A DNA stretch of 64,000 nt from Phil1 sp040767925 (GTDB lineage: Bacteria; Bacillota; Clostridia; Christensenellales; CAG-138): contig JAXGNN010000001.1 of the NCBI GenBank assembly GCA_040767925.1, positions 930,001 to 994,000 on the forward strand, written 5' to 3'. The position numbers and the translations under genes were made by a program. The stretch's first letter is position 1, and each line of letters opens with the position of its first letter. Under the pieces are notes generated by a model. It was given only the letters and a program-made list of their open reading frames with translations. It ran no database searches and had not been told where the DNA came from. Below are positions 1-7,562 of this stretch, piece after piece.

Positions 1-2
1 AG

Positions 3-83
3 GAGCTTCTCGCGCGCATGCGCGAGGCGGTCGGCGTGCCCGTCATGGACGTGATGAACGAGGACGGAGGTATCCCCCAATGA
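3..83 (+). CDS. C-terminal end of an upstream gene (partial)
   Basis: An open frame enters from the left edge and stops with TGA at 81-83. The 26 visible residues end in ...NEDGGIPQ. The stop overlaps the next start as ATGA, so the two genes are translationally coupled. The fragment is too short to identify. Because the next gene resembles the KamC reactivase ATPase, this could be its partner (KamB-like) or an aminomutase subunit, but that is inference from context only. Confidence 0.6.
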   Translation, partial: ELLARMREAVGVPVMDVMNEDGGIPQ

Positions 84-1567
84 TGCGCTTTGCCCAGCAG
101 CAGAACATCGGCTTTCGCTATGCGATCGACAGGCTCTCCCCCGCCTCGCCCTACGGGCGCGCGCGGGTGACGGAGCTGCGCTTCTACGCCCCGCACGAGA
201 AGGAGGAACTCGCGCGCCAGCTCAATAACGTCCACCGAACGCGCCAATCCCTCGACGCGCTCGCGCCCGAATACGAAAAGCTCGTTCTCTACATGATGCC
301 CCTCAAGGACATCCGCCGCTCCGTGAAAACCTGCCGCTCGGCCGCGCTCTCCGAAACGGAACTTTTTGAATTGAAGCGCTTCTGCCTGCAGAGCGAGCTC
401 ATCGCGCCGGTGTTCGAAAAGATCAAAGCGGCGAGCGGCGTCGAAGGAATCGAGATTTTGCCCCAGAGCGCCGCAAGGCTTCTTCTCGACCCCGAAAACA
501 CGCGCGCCGCGACGTTCTATCTGCCGGACACGGCCTCGCGGGCGCTGCTCTCCATCCGAAAGGAGAAGCGCGCGCTCGAGGAAAAGCTGCGCCGGAGCGC
601 GGATAAAACGGAGCGCGCCGCGCTCACTGCGGAGCGCTCGAAGGTCGCCTCCGAGGAGGAAGCCGAGGAAACCCGCATCCGCGCACAGATCTGCGTCAGC
701 CTGCGCCCCCTCATAGATGGGCTTATCGCCTGCATGGACGCCGTCGCCGAGATGGACTTTACCGTGGCGCGCGCCAAGCTCGCCAAGGCTTACGGCGGCT
801 GCCCGGTGGAGTTTTCTGAAAACGCGCTCGCCTTTGAGGGCATGGTCAACCCGCGCGTCGCCGACGCCCTCAAGGAGCGCGGCGGGAGCTTCACGCCCGT
901 TTCCATCGAGGCGGGGAGGGGGTCCACCATCATCACGGGCGCGAACATGGGCGGCAAGTCCGTGGCGCTGAAGACCCTCGCGCTCAACGCCCTGCTCGTC
1001 AAGGCCGGCATGCTGCCTTTTGCGAAAAAGGCGAGGCTGCCTCTGTTCGACGGGATACACATCGTCGCCGAGGACATGGAGGATATCGAGCGCGGGCTCT
1101 CGAGCTTCGGCGCGGAGATCGCCGGGTTCAACGAGACGCTCGCGGCGGCGCTTTCATCCAGGGGAATCTGCCTTTTGCTGCTCGACGAGTTCGCGCGCGG
1201 CACAAACCCCGAGGAGGGCGCTTTAATCGTGCGGGCCGTGACGAAACGGCTGAATCAACTGCCCCACATCAGCGTCCTCACGACGCATTACGACGGCATC
1301 GCGCCCCTTGCCAGCGCCCACTACGAGGTGGTGGGCCTTCGCGACATGGATATGGCCGCCGTCGCCGGGGAGATCGCCGCCAGCGCGGGGCGCGGCGCAA
1401 GCGTCATCGCGCGGCATATGAATTACGGCCTCTACCGCGCTTACGGGCGGGAGAGCTGCCCGCGCGACGCGCGGAACATCTGCGCCCTGCTCGGGATGGA
1501 CGCGGAAATCCTGAAGGACATTTCGGAAGAGGGCTGCGAGCGCCCGGGGATCCCCGGCAAAGTGTAA
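80..1567 (+). CDS. MutS-related ATPase, KamC-like aminomutase reactivase candidate
   Basis: A 495-residue ATPase with the MutS C-terminal ATPase fold but no mismatch-recognition domain. Walker A is TGANMGGKS at about residues 286-294, Walker B with catalytic E is LLLLDEFARGTNPEEG at 365-380, and the TTHYD switch is near 401. MutS-like proteins of this size (KamB/KamC) sit in lysine and ornithine fermentation operons and are thought to reactivate the B12-dependent aminomutase; no recombination or mismatch-repair gene is nearby. The start is the ATG at 80, nine bases after GGAGG and overlapping the previous stop. A second ATG at 83 is possible. The family call rests on motifs and length. The specific KamC role is inferred. 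Confidence 0.7.
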   Translation: MMRFAQQQNIGFRYAIDRLSPASPYGRARVTELRFYAPHEKEELARQLNNVHRTRQSLDALAPEYEKLVLYMMPLKDIRRSVKTCRSAALSETELFELKRFCLQSELIAPVFEKIKAASGVEGIEILPQSAARLLLDPENTRAATFYLPDTASRALLSIRKEKRALEEKLRRSADKTERAALTAERSKVASEEEAEETRIRAQICVSLRPLIDGLIACMDAVAEMDFTVARAKLAKAYGGCPVEFSENALAFEGMVNPRVADALKERGGSFTPVSIEAGRGSTIITGANMGGKSVALKTLALNALLVKAGMLPFAKKARLPLFDGIHIVAEDMEDIERGLSSFGAEIAGFNETLAAALSSRGICLLLLDEFARGTNPEEGALIVRAVTKRLNQLPHISVLTTHYDGIAPLASAHYEVVGLRDMDMAAVAGEIAASAGRGASVIARHMNYGLYRAYGRESCPRDARNICALLGMDAEILKDISEEGCERPGIPGKV

Positions 1568-1657
1568 CGCCGCGTGTGACAGGTACATAGTATAAAGCGG
1601 GATGTGTAGTTTAAAACCGGCACCCCGCTTATTCCATGCTTGAAAGAGGTTGTAAAT

Positions 1658-2524
1658 ATGCCCATTCAGATCAGCAACCAGGCGACGCTCACCTACCGCT
1701 ACGGCCTCAACACCGGCAGCGCCGCCTCAAACATCGCCACCGCGACGCTGCAGGGTCCCCTGTCGATCGAAAAGACCTCGCTCGACGCGTCCTACCGGGC
1801 GGGGACGGAGCTTACGTACATACTCATGATCGCGAACAACGGCTCCATGCCCCTTTCCAACGCGTCCATCGCCGACGACCTCGGGACATTCTCGCTGCCC
1901 GGCCCCGTCGACGTCCGTCCGCTGAGCTACATCGGCCCGGCGCGGCTGTACGTCAACGGCGCGTTCCAGGCGGAGCTCGCACCCGAGACGGCATCCGAGA
2001 GCGTCACCTTTGCGCTGCCGGAACTCCCGGCAAACGCCGTCGCGATGCTCATCTACAAGGTGCGCGTCAACGAGTATGCACCGCTCTGGGAGGGGTCGAC
2101 GATCGTCAATAACGCCGTGGGCACCGCGGTCGGCCTGTGCGAGCCCGCGGTTTCGTCCTATGCGATCACAATCGACTCCTACGCCGACGTGCGCATTTTA
2201 AAGACCATGTCCCCCGACCCGGTCACGGACGGCAACACGCTCACCTACGCGTTCAACATCTACAACTACGGCAACGTCGGCGCGGAGGAGATCGTGCTCC
2301 GCGACGCGTTCGCGCCCGCCCCGCTGACGGTCGCGGTCACCGTGGACGGCGTGCCGGTCGGCAGCTCGCAGTTCAGCTATCTCGAGGGCGTGTTCCGGCT
2401 GCCCAGGGCGGACGGCGGCGCGGCGTACGCGGTGCCCGCGGCGACCTTCACGCAGGATCCCCAGACGGGCTTCATCACCGTCAACCCCGGGCATATGCTC
2501 GTCACGGTCAGCGGGATCATCTAA
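1658..2524 (+). CDS. DUF11-like surface or spore-coat repeat protein
   Basis: A 288-residue beta-rich protein. Two similar halves carry the pattern 'K-T/S-x-x-P ... G-x-x-L-T-Y-x-x-x-x-x-N-x-G', around residues 40-70 (KTSLDASYRAGTELTYILMI) and 185-215 (KTMSPDPVTDGNTLTYAFNI), as in DUF11/TIGR01451 repeats of cell-surface proteins. There is no signal peptide, membrane segment or sorting signal, so it may be a spore-surface or cytosolic assembly protein. The start at ATG 1658 follows AGAGG by eight bases. A TTG at 1640 is in frame but lacks a good site. It is monocistronic, followed by a terminator at 2590. Confidence 0.6.
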   Translation: MPIQISNQATLTYRYGLNTGSAASNIATATLQGPLSIEKTSLDASYRAGTELTYILMIANNGSMPLSNASIADDLGTFSLPGPVDVRPLSYIGPARLYVNGAFQAELAPETASESVTFALPELPANAVAMLIYKVRVNEYAPLWEGSTIVNNAVGTAVGLCEPAVSSYAITIDSYADVRILKTMSPDPVTDGNTLTYAFNIYNYGNVGAEEIVLRDAFAPAPLTVAVTVDGVPVGSSQFSYLEGVFRLPRADGGAAYAVPAATFTQDPQTGFITVNPGHMLVTVSGII

Positions 2525-2589
2525 CGGGTCCGTCCCTCGCTGGCGGACGCGGACCCCGGAAGGGGGCCGCAGTCTATCAAAAGTCCGAA

Positions 2590-2613
2590 AAAGCCGGCTC
2601 TCGCCGGCTTTCG
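2590..2613 (+). terminator. rho-independent terminator
   Basis: AAGCCGGC, a TCTC loop, then GCCGGCTT, preceded by A-rich and followed by T-rich sequence. It lies between the convergent genes ending at 2524 and 2638 and could serve both strands. Confidence 0.75.
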
Positions 2614-2637
2614 CAATGTTCTTCTTCGTAACAGGGA

Positions 2638-3357
2638 TCAGGCGATCCCGAGCGCGGCGAGCGTCTTTGGGCCGACCTTGCCGTCCACGGCGAGCTTCAT
2701 CTGCGCCTGGAACGCGCGCACGGCCTTATCGGTGATAGGGCCGAACACGCCGTCCACCTTGACGACCTTATAGCCCCTGGCCATGAGCGCCGCTTGCAGC
2801 TCCCTGACGTCCGCACCCGTCATATAGGGCGTTTGCAGGTAGAGAAGCCTCCTGTTGAGCTGCCCGCTCTCGTCCCTGAAGTAAGGCGGGCGCCCGTAAG
2901 CCTCCCAGTTTTTAAGGGAGCTTTTCACCACGCCGTATTCGCGCCCCTTGGCCTCGATGACGTTGAGGTTATCGTCCACCACGTAGCCGATGTGGTGCGC
3001 CTTCCCCGCGCTGTCGAGCAGGAACACGAAGTCTCCCGCCCGGAGCTCGGCCTTCGTGATGCGCTTGCAGCGCGAAAGCATGGAGTTGGAGCTCATGTCG
3101 CTCTTTTCAAGCCCTTTGTCGAGCAAAAAGCGCATCCCGAGGCCCGAGCAGTCGTACGCGCGCAGCCTGTCGCCATGGCCCAGCGCGACCTGCTTCTTCC
3201 AGTAGGCGATCGCCCTTTCGGCGTTGCGGACGCTCGTTTCCTTTTTGCGGATCCATTTTTCGCTGATGACGTCCCTGCTCTCGCCCTGCGCGCCCCAGAC
3301 GTAGATGCTGTGGTTTCTCACCTGCTCCTCAAGGTAGCTGACGAATTCTTTGAGCAT
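2638..3357 (-). CDS. NlpC/P60-type cell-wall hydrolase with C-terminal peptidoglycan-binding domain
   Basis: A 239-residue protein. Residues 1-165 look like an NlpC/P60 cysteine peptidase: the catalytic Cys lies in YDCSGL (C70), followed by a RAGDFVFL strand and HHIGYV with candidate His 121-122. Residues 180-237 form a PG_binding_1 domain (ADVRELQAALMARGY ... VDGVFGPITDKAVRAFQ). There is no signal peptide, as in phage endolysins and some spore-associated hydrolases. The chosen start (MLKEF) has AAGGG five bases upstream. The upstream in-frame ATG at 3366 abuts GGAGG directly and is less likely. No other phage genes are nearby, so a cellular role in wall turnover or sporulation is more likely than lysis. 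Confidence 0.75.
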   Translation of the reverse strand: MLKEFVSYLEEQVRNHSIYVWGAQGESRDVISEKWIRKKETSVRNAERAIAYWKKQVALGHGDRLRAYDCSGLGMRFLLDKGLEKSDMSSNSMLSRCKRITKAELRAGDFVFLLDSAGKAHHIGYVVDDNLNVIEAKGREYGVVKSSLKNWEAYGRPPYFRDESGQLNRRLLYLQTPYMTGADVRELQAALMARGYKVVKVDGVFGPITDKAVRAFQAQMKLAVDGKVGPKTLAALGIA

Positions 3358-3380
3358 TGTACCCTTCATCCTCCGTTGTC

Positions 3381-3405
3381 CCGGCCGCATAACGCGCGCG
3401 GCCGG
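3381..3405. other. perfect hairpin in the leader of the cell-wall hydrolase gene
   Basis: CCGGCCGC and GCGGCCGG form an eight-base-pair stem around a nine-base loop, 24 bases upstream of the hydrolase start. No T-run follows, so it may be a leader structure rather than a terminator. Confidence 0.4.
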
Positions 3406-3508
3406 TGTCGCACATTTGGAAGGACGGTTGTCCCTCTGTTACAGAATATGCATGCGCGGTGCATTGTGGGACAGCCCGCGCCCTTTTTGCCGCGGGGGAT
3501 TCCGCGGC

Positions 3509-3537
3509 TTTACGCGCGCCGCCCGGCACGCTATAAT
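3509..3537 (+). promoter_or_regulatory. sigma-A promoter of the flavodiiron gene
   Basis: TTTACG at 3509-3514, a 17-base spacer and a consensus TATAAT at 3532-3537. Transcription would begin near 3544, giving a leader of about 40 bases. Confidence 0.75.
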
Positions 3538-3583
3538 GAACATGCCCGCGCTCGCGGGCCGATCGCAAACGGGAGGACGGCTT

Positions 3584-4933
3584 ATGCATTGCACGAGGAA
3601 AATCACAAACGACCTTACCTGGGTCGGCGGCGACGACAGGAGGCTGAGCATGTTCGAGGGCGTCTACTCCGTGCCCGCGGGCGTGTCGTACAATTCTTAT
3701 CTGCTGCTCGATGAAAAAACAGCCCTGTTCGACACGGTGGACAAGGCGGTCGGCAGGGTGTTTTTCGAAAACGTGGCGCACGCGCTCGGCGAGCGGAAGC
3801 TCGATTACCTCGTCGTGCAGCACATGGAGCCGGACCATTCGGCGACGCTGTGCGATTTGCTCGCGCGCTACCCGGAGGCGCAGGTCGTCTGCAACAAAAT
3901 GACGCTCGGCATGATCGGGCAGTTCTTCGGGAAGGATTTATCGAACCGCGCGCGCGTCGTTTCCGAGGGGGACAGGCTCAGCCTCGGCAGGCACGAGCTC
4001 GCGTTTTACATGGCGCCCATGGTGCACTGGCCCGAGGTGATGGTGACTTACGACAGCTTCGACAAGGCGCTGTTTTCGGCGGACGCGTTCGGCGTGTTCG
4101 GCGCGCTCCACGGGGCGCTCTTCGCGGACGAGGTGGATTTCTACGGCGACTATCTTTCGGAAGCCCGCCGCTATTACTGCAACATCGTGGGCAAGTACGG
4201 GACCCAGACGCAGGCGCTGCTCAAAAAGGCCGCGAAGCTCGACATCTCCCTCGTCTGCCCGCTGCACGGCTTCGTGCACAGGAAGGATTTCGGCCTCTAT
4301 CTCGAGTATTACGACAAGTGGAGCACATATACCCCCGAGGAGGAGGGCGTCGTGATCGCGTACGCCTCCATCTACGGCAACACGGAGAACGCCGCGGAGG
4401 CGCTCGCCGTGCGGCTGCGCGAGCGCGGCGTCAAAACCCTCCTGTTCGACGCGTCCGTAACCCCCGCCTCGGACATACTCGCGGCGGCGTTCCGCATGAG
4501 CCACCTCGTGTTCGCCTCGAGCACGTACAACGCGGGCATATTCGTCGCGATGGAAAACCTCCTTCACGACATCGCCGCGCACAACCTCCAGAACCGCGCC
4601 GTCGCCCTTATCGAGAACGGCTCCTGGGCGCCCGCGAGCGGCAGGCTCATGCGCGCCCTGCTCGAGCCGTTGAAGGGCACGCGCTTCATCGGGGAAACGC
4701 TCACCATAAAATCCTCCCTCCGCCCGGAGCAGGAGGCGGATCTCGACGGACTCGCCGACGCCATCGCGGACTCGTTCGCGCATGGGGAGGAGGAACAGGC
4801 GGAACCGGGCGCGTCGGAGAGGAAATTCCGCTGCAAGGTCTGCGGCTATATCTTCGAGGGCGACGCCCTGCCCCCGGATTTCAAGTGCCCCGTCTGCGGC
4901 AGGGGCGCGGAGTTTTTTGAGGAAATAGCGTAA
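3584..4933 (+). CDS. flavodiiron protein with C-terminal rubredoxin-like domain (flavorubredoxin type)
   Basis: A 449-residue enzyme that reduces O2 to water and/or NO to N2O, protecting anaerobes. Residues 1-250 are the metallo-beta-lactamase fold with the full set of di-iron ligands visible: H80, E82, D84 (HMEPDH), H148, D167 and H228. Residues 255-395 are a flavodoxin domain (YASIYGNTENAAEAL) that binds FMN. Residues 415-449 are a compact rubredoxin with C417/C420 and C435/C438. The 14-residue gap between the Cys pairs is shorter than in classical rubredoxin and resembles the rubrerythrin tail, so an electron-entry site is built in. The start at ATG 3584 follows GGGAGG by seven bases. The gene is monocistronic between its own promoter and terminator. 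Confidence 0.92.
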   Translation: MHCTRKITNDLTWVGGDDRRLSMFEGVYSVPAGVSYNSYLLLDEKTALFDTVDKAVGRVFFENVAHALGERKLDYLVVQHMEPDHSATLCDLLARYPEAQVVCNKMTLGMIGQFFGKDLSNRARVVSEGDRLSLGRHELAFYMAPMVHWPEVMVTYDSFDKALFSADAFGVFGALHGALFADEVDFYGDYLSEARRYYCNIVGKYGTQTQALLKKAAKLDISLVCPLHGFVHRKDFGLYLEYYDKWSTYTPEEEGVVIAYASIYGNTENAAEALAVRLRERGVKTLLFDASVTPASDILAAAFRMSHLVFASSTYNAGIFVAMENLLHDIAAHNLQNRAVALIENGSWAPASGRLMRALLEPLKGTRFIGETLTIKSSLRPEQEADLDGLADAIADSFAHGEEEQAEPGASERKFRCKVCGYIFEGDALPPDFKCPVCGRGAEFFEEIA

Positions 4934-4940
4934 AAGAACG

Positions 4941-4967
4941 GGCGGCCTTGCGCCGCCGTTTTTATTT
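4941..4967 (+). terminator. terminator after the flavodiiron gene
   Basis: GGCGGC, a CTTGC loop and GCCGCC, then GTTTTTATTT, eight bases after the stop. It abuts the convergent gene ending at 4968. Confidence 0.8.
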
Positions 4968-5321
4968 CTATTGGAGCAGCTTCACCGCGCCCCAAACGAG
5001 GATTCCGAACAGGCCCCAGACGAGCGAAAAGCGCAGGCAGATCTGCCCCATGAAGTTGAAGGGCACGAAGGAATAATCCCACACGTTCAGCTTGAGCCGC
5101 ACGTTAAAAAGAAGGCCGAAGGCGAGCTCGACGGCGCTGATGACGGCGGCGCCAATGAGATACGCCCCCCAGACGGACAGGCTGACGGAGGCGAAAATCA
5201 GATAGAGCAGCATCGCGCAAAGCCCGCCCGCAAGGCCCATCGACCAGTGCGTGCGCCCGCGAAAGAGGAGTTCCAACCCCATATATCCCACGCCGCCTAT
5301 GAAGAACACCAACGCCGCCAT
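4968..5321 (-). CDS. ABC-transporter type IV-like membrane protein (CmpB family)
   Basis: A 117-residue hydrophobic protein with about four membrane helices. The C-terminal stretch WDYSFVPFNFMGQICLRFSL followed by VWG is the hallmark of the ABC_trans_CmpB (PF06541) family of putative permeases. The family's biochemical role is unknown. The protein is shorter than many members and has no linked ATPase. It starts at ATG 5321 with only a weak AGG-containing site. Confidence 0.7.
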   Translation of the reverse strand: MAALVFFIGGVGYMGLELLFRGRTHWSMGLAGGLCAMLLYLIFASVSLSVWGAYLIGAAVISAVELAFGLLFNVRLKLNVWDYSFVPFNFMGQICLRFSLVWGLFGILVWGAVKLLQ

Positions 5322-5455
5322 ACGCCTAGTCTTCGCGCGAGCGGGCGCCCGCTATGCACGGCGCGGATCCCCGCCCGCGAATCCGCGATCGTGACAAGCT
5401 CACGGAACGCCGCGGCGTTTTCGCGTATGCTGATCGCATAGAAGGAGGGCTCCCC

Positions 5456-5671
5456 ATGGAAAAGACAAGCGCAAAAAAGATCATCATAAAATACCTGCCC
5501 GCGGCGCTCCTGACGCTCGCGGGCGCGGCGGCAGGCTATCTCTATTACCGCTTCGTCGGCTGCGCGACCGGCGCCTGCCCCCTGACCTCGAACCCCGTCA
5601 TCTCCACGCTCTACGGCGCGGCGATCGGCTACCTCATCGGCGGCGTCGTGACGCCGGGCGGCAAGAAATAG
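5456..5671 (+). CDS. small membrane protein, DUF6132 family
   Basis: 71 residues with two hydrophobic segments (about 10-27 and 48-65) flanking the family signature VGCATGACPLTSNPVISTLY, which includes two conserved Cys. DUF6132 proteins are small membrane proteins often found near redox or sulfur genes. No function is established. The start at ATG 5456 follows GAAGGAGGG by six bases, which excludes the longer frame upstream. Confidence 0.7.
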   Translation: MEKTSAKKIIIKYLPAALLTLAGAAAGYLYYRFVGCATGACPLTSNPVISTLYGAAIGYLIGGVVTPGGKK

Positions 5672-5713
5672 GCCTCCCTTCCCCGCGGGATGGCGCCGCG
5701 TCCCCGGCGGTGT

Positions 5714-5719
5714 TATAAT
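5714..5719 (+). promoter_or_regulatory. -10 box upstream of the acetyltransferase pair
   Basis: Consensus TATAAT 30 bases before the start codon. No convincing -35 hexamer is seen at 16-18 bases upstream. Confidence 0.45.
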
Positions 5720-5748
5720 GAACCATCACGATCCCGGGAGGCAGACGG

Positions 5749-6267
5749 ATGATACACATACGCAACGCGGCCGTCGAGGATCTCGACCGGCTGATGGAAA
5801 TCGAGCGGGCGACCTTCCCGGCCGCGGAAATGGCGAAAAGGGAAACCTTCGCGTGGCGCATCGCGCGCTTCGGGGAGTGGTTCTTCGTCGCCGAGCAGGA
5901 CGGGCGCGTCGTCGCCCTCGCCTGTTCGCGCCCGTGCGAAAAGGCAATGGTTACGGACGCGCTGTATGAGACCGGGGAACTGCCCGGGGGCGCGGCGCTC
6001 GCGGTGCTGAGCCTCGAAACCGACCCCGCGCACGGGAGGCAAGGCGTCGCCGGGGCGCTGCTTCGCCACACCATCGAAAGGGCGCGGGCATCCGGCATGG
6101 AAGGGCTCGTGCTCGCGTGCAAGGACAACCTCATCCCTTATTACGAAAGGTTCGGCTTCCGCCTCGCGGGCGCGTCCGCCTCCGAGCACGGCGGCGCGAG
6201 GTGGAACGACATGAAGCTCGTTTTATGGGGCGCTCCCGAGGGCGAAGTACGGGCGGAGGACATATGA
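5749..6267 (+). CDS. GNAT-family N-acetyltransferase
   Basis: A 172-residue single-domain GNAT. The acetyl-CoA loop is at about 105-114 (DPAHGRQGVAGALL), after the beta-4 strand LAVLSLETDP and before the closing YYERFGFRLAG motif at 139-149. The arrangement resembles arylalkylamine N-acetyltransferase-like members. The substrate is unknown. The start at ATG 5749 follows GGGAGG. The stop overlaps the next GNAT gene as ATGA, so the two are co-translated. Confidence 0.85.
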   Translation: MIHIRNAAVEDLDRLMEIERATFPAAEMAKRETFAWRIARFGEWFFVAEQDGRVVALACSRPCEKAMVTDALYETGELPGGAALAVLSLETDPAHGRQGVAGALLRHTIERARASGMEGLVLACKDNLIPYYERFGFRLAGASASEHGGARWNDMKLVLWGAPEGEVRAEDI

Positions 6268-6683
6268 TCGAATACCGCGAAAACGAGGCGGTCGCGCCGG
6301 AGACCCTCGCGGCGCTTTACCGAAGCGTCGGCTGGGAAGGCTATGCGAATCAGCCGGAAGCGCTTGCCGCGGCCGCGGCGCGCTCGTTTTTCACCCTCGG
6401 CGCGTGGGAGGACGGCGCGCTCGTCGGTTTCATCCGCGTCGTAGGCGACGGCGCTTTTATCGCCTGCGTCCAGGATATTCTCGTAAGGCCGGATCATCAG
6501 CGGCGCGGCGTGGGTTCCCATCTCATCGCCCTCGCGCTCGAGCGCTGCCGGAGGATCCGCCAGATCGCGCTCATGACCGACGACGCGCCCGCGACGCGCG
6601 CTTTCTATGAAAAGAACGGTTTTTCGGAGCCCGCGAAGCTCGGGCTCGTCTCCTACGTCAGGTTCAACCCGTATGCATCATGA
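6264..6683 (+). CDS. GNAT-family N-acetyltransferase
   Basis: A compact 139-residue GNAT with the CoA-binding motif VRPDHQRRGVGSHLI near 73-87 and the C-terminal ATRAFYEKNGF. It starts at ATG 6264, overlapping the preceding stop and preceded by GGCGGAGGA. The start used here is the only one consistent with a normal GNAT N-terminus (MIEYRENEAV). Two unrelated GNATs in one transcript suggests a paired detoxification or modification role, but no substrate can be named. Confidence 0.85.
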   Translation: MIEYRENEAVAPETLAALYRSVGWEGYANQPEALAAAAARSFFTLGAWEDGALVGFIRVVGDGAFIACVQDILVRPDHQRRGVGSHLIALALERCRRIRQIALMTDDAPATRAFYEKNGFSEPAKLGLVSYVRFNPYAS

Positions 6684-6743
6684 ACAGCGTCCGGCGAGGC
6701 CCGATAGCCCGCCGCCGATTCTTGCGTTCCGCTCCATCCCCGC

Positions 6744-6772
6744 TTGAATCGCCGCATGGGTTATGCTAAGAT
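6744..6772 (+). promoter_or_regulatory. probable promoter of the TetR gene
   Basis: TTGAAT at 6744-6749, a 17-base spacer, TAAGAT at 6767-6772. Confidence 0.5.
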
Positions 6773-6796
6773 GCAAGGGGCCATGCGGAGGGATTT

Positions 6797-7477
6797 ATGC
6801 CGACAAAAAGCGAAAACACACAGGAAAAAATCATCGCGGCGGCGGAAAGCCTCTTTTTCACCAAAGGGCTCAACTGCACGTCCCAACAGGAGATCGCGGA
6901 CCTCGCGGGCGTCAACCGCGGGTTGATCCACCACTATTTCGGCACAAAGGACGCCATCGCCAGCATCCTGTTCGAGCGCGTGGAGAAGCGCTTCAACGAC
7001 ATGATGACGGAGCTCTTTTTCAGGGACGAAGAGGACGCCGTGTATATCAGCATCGCGCAGGGCAGGCTCGTGATCAACTACCTGCTCGCCAACGAGAACA
7101 TCAAGCGCTTTTATATGGACCTCATCCGGCGCAACCTCTGCACGGCATACATCGAGAGCGTCACGCTGCGCGATTTCGAGGAGGAATGCCGCTACCTCGG
7201 CCTCTCCTATACAAAGGAGCGAATGCAGCTCTACGGGATGCTCCTCGCGAGCATCGAGTGCAAGCTGCTCTCCACGCAGATCGACGAGAGTTATCCCATT
7301 TCCGTCGAGGAGATCATCAGCATCAAAAACCGCATCCATCTGAACATCCTCAAGCTCCCGCAGGAGGCGGCCGAGGCGAAAATACGCCGCGCGGTCGAAC
7401 TCAACCGCCGCGTAAAATACCGCACGGCGGACTCTTTCATGGTCAAGCGCGAGGACATCATCATCCTGGACGATTAA
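6797..7477 (+). CDS. TetR/AcrR-family transcriptional regulator
   Basis: 226 residues. The N-terminal helix-turn-helix (about 9-55) carries the family signature TSQQEIADLAGVNRGLIHHY followed by FGTKDAI. The remaining 170 residues are the ligand-binding and dimer domain, with no close family match. The start at ATG 6797 follows GGAGGGA. It lies 85 bases upstream of a RocB-like M20 hydrolase in the same direction, a plausible target, though the effector is unknown. No clear palindromic operator was found in the gap. Confidence 0.85.
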   Translation: MPTKSENTQEKIIAAAESLFFTKGLNCTSQQEIADLAGVNRGLIHHYFGTKDAIASILFERVEKRFNDMMTELFFRDEEDAVYISIAQGRLVINYLLANENIKRFYMDLIRRNLCTAYIESVTLRDFEEECRYLGLSYTKERMQLYGMLLASIECKLLSTQIDESYPISVEEIISIKNRIHLNILKLPQEAAEAKIRRAVELNRRVKYRTADSFMVKREDIIILDD

Positions 7478-7562
7478 GGGGCGGGGCGCGCGGGCATGCT
7501 CCTATCGACCGCGCGGCCCGGATTTTCCCCTGCTTCGCACATAAATTATGGAGAAGAAGAGC

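Noticed and set aside
2638..3357. Prophage endolysin
   Set aside because: No holin, portal, terminase or tail genes nearby. A cellular or spore hydrolase is more likely.
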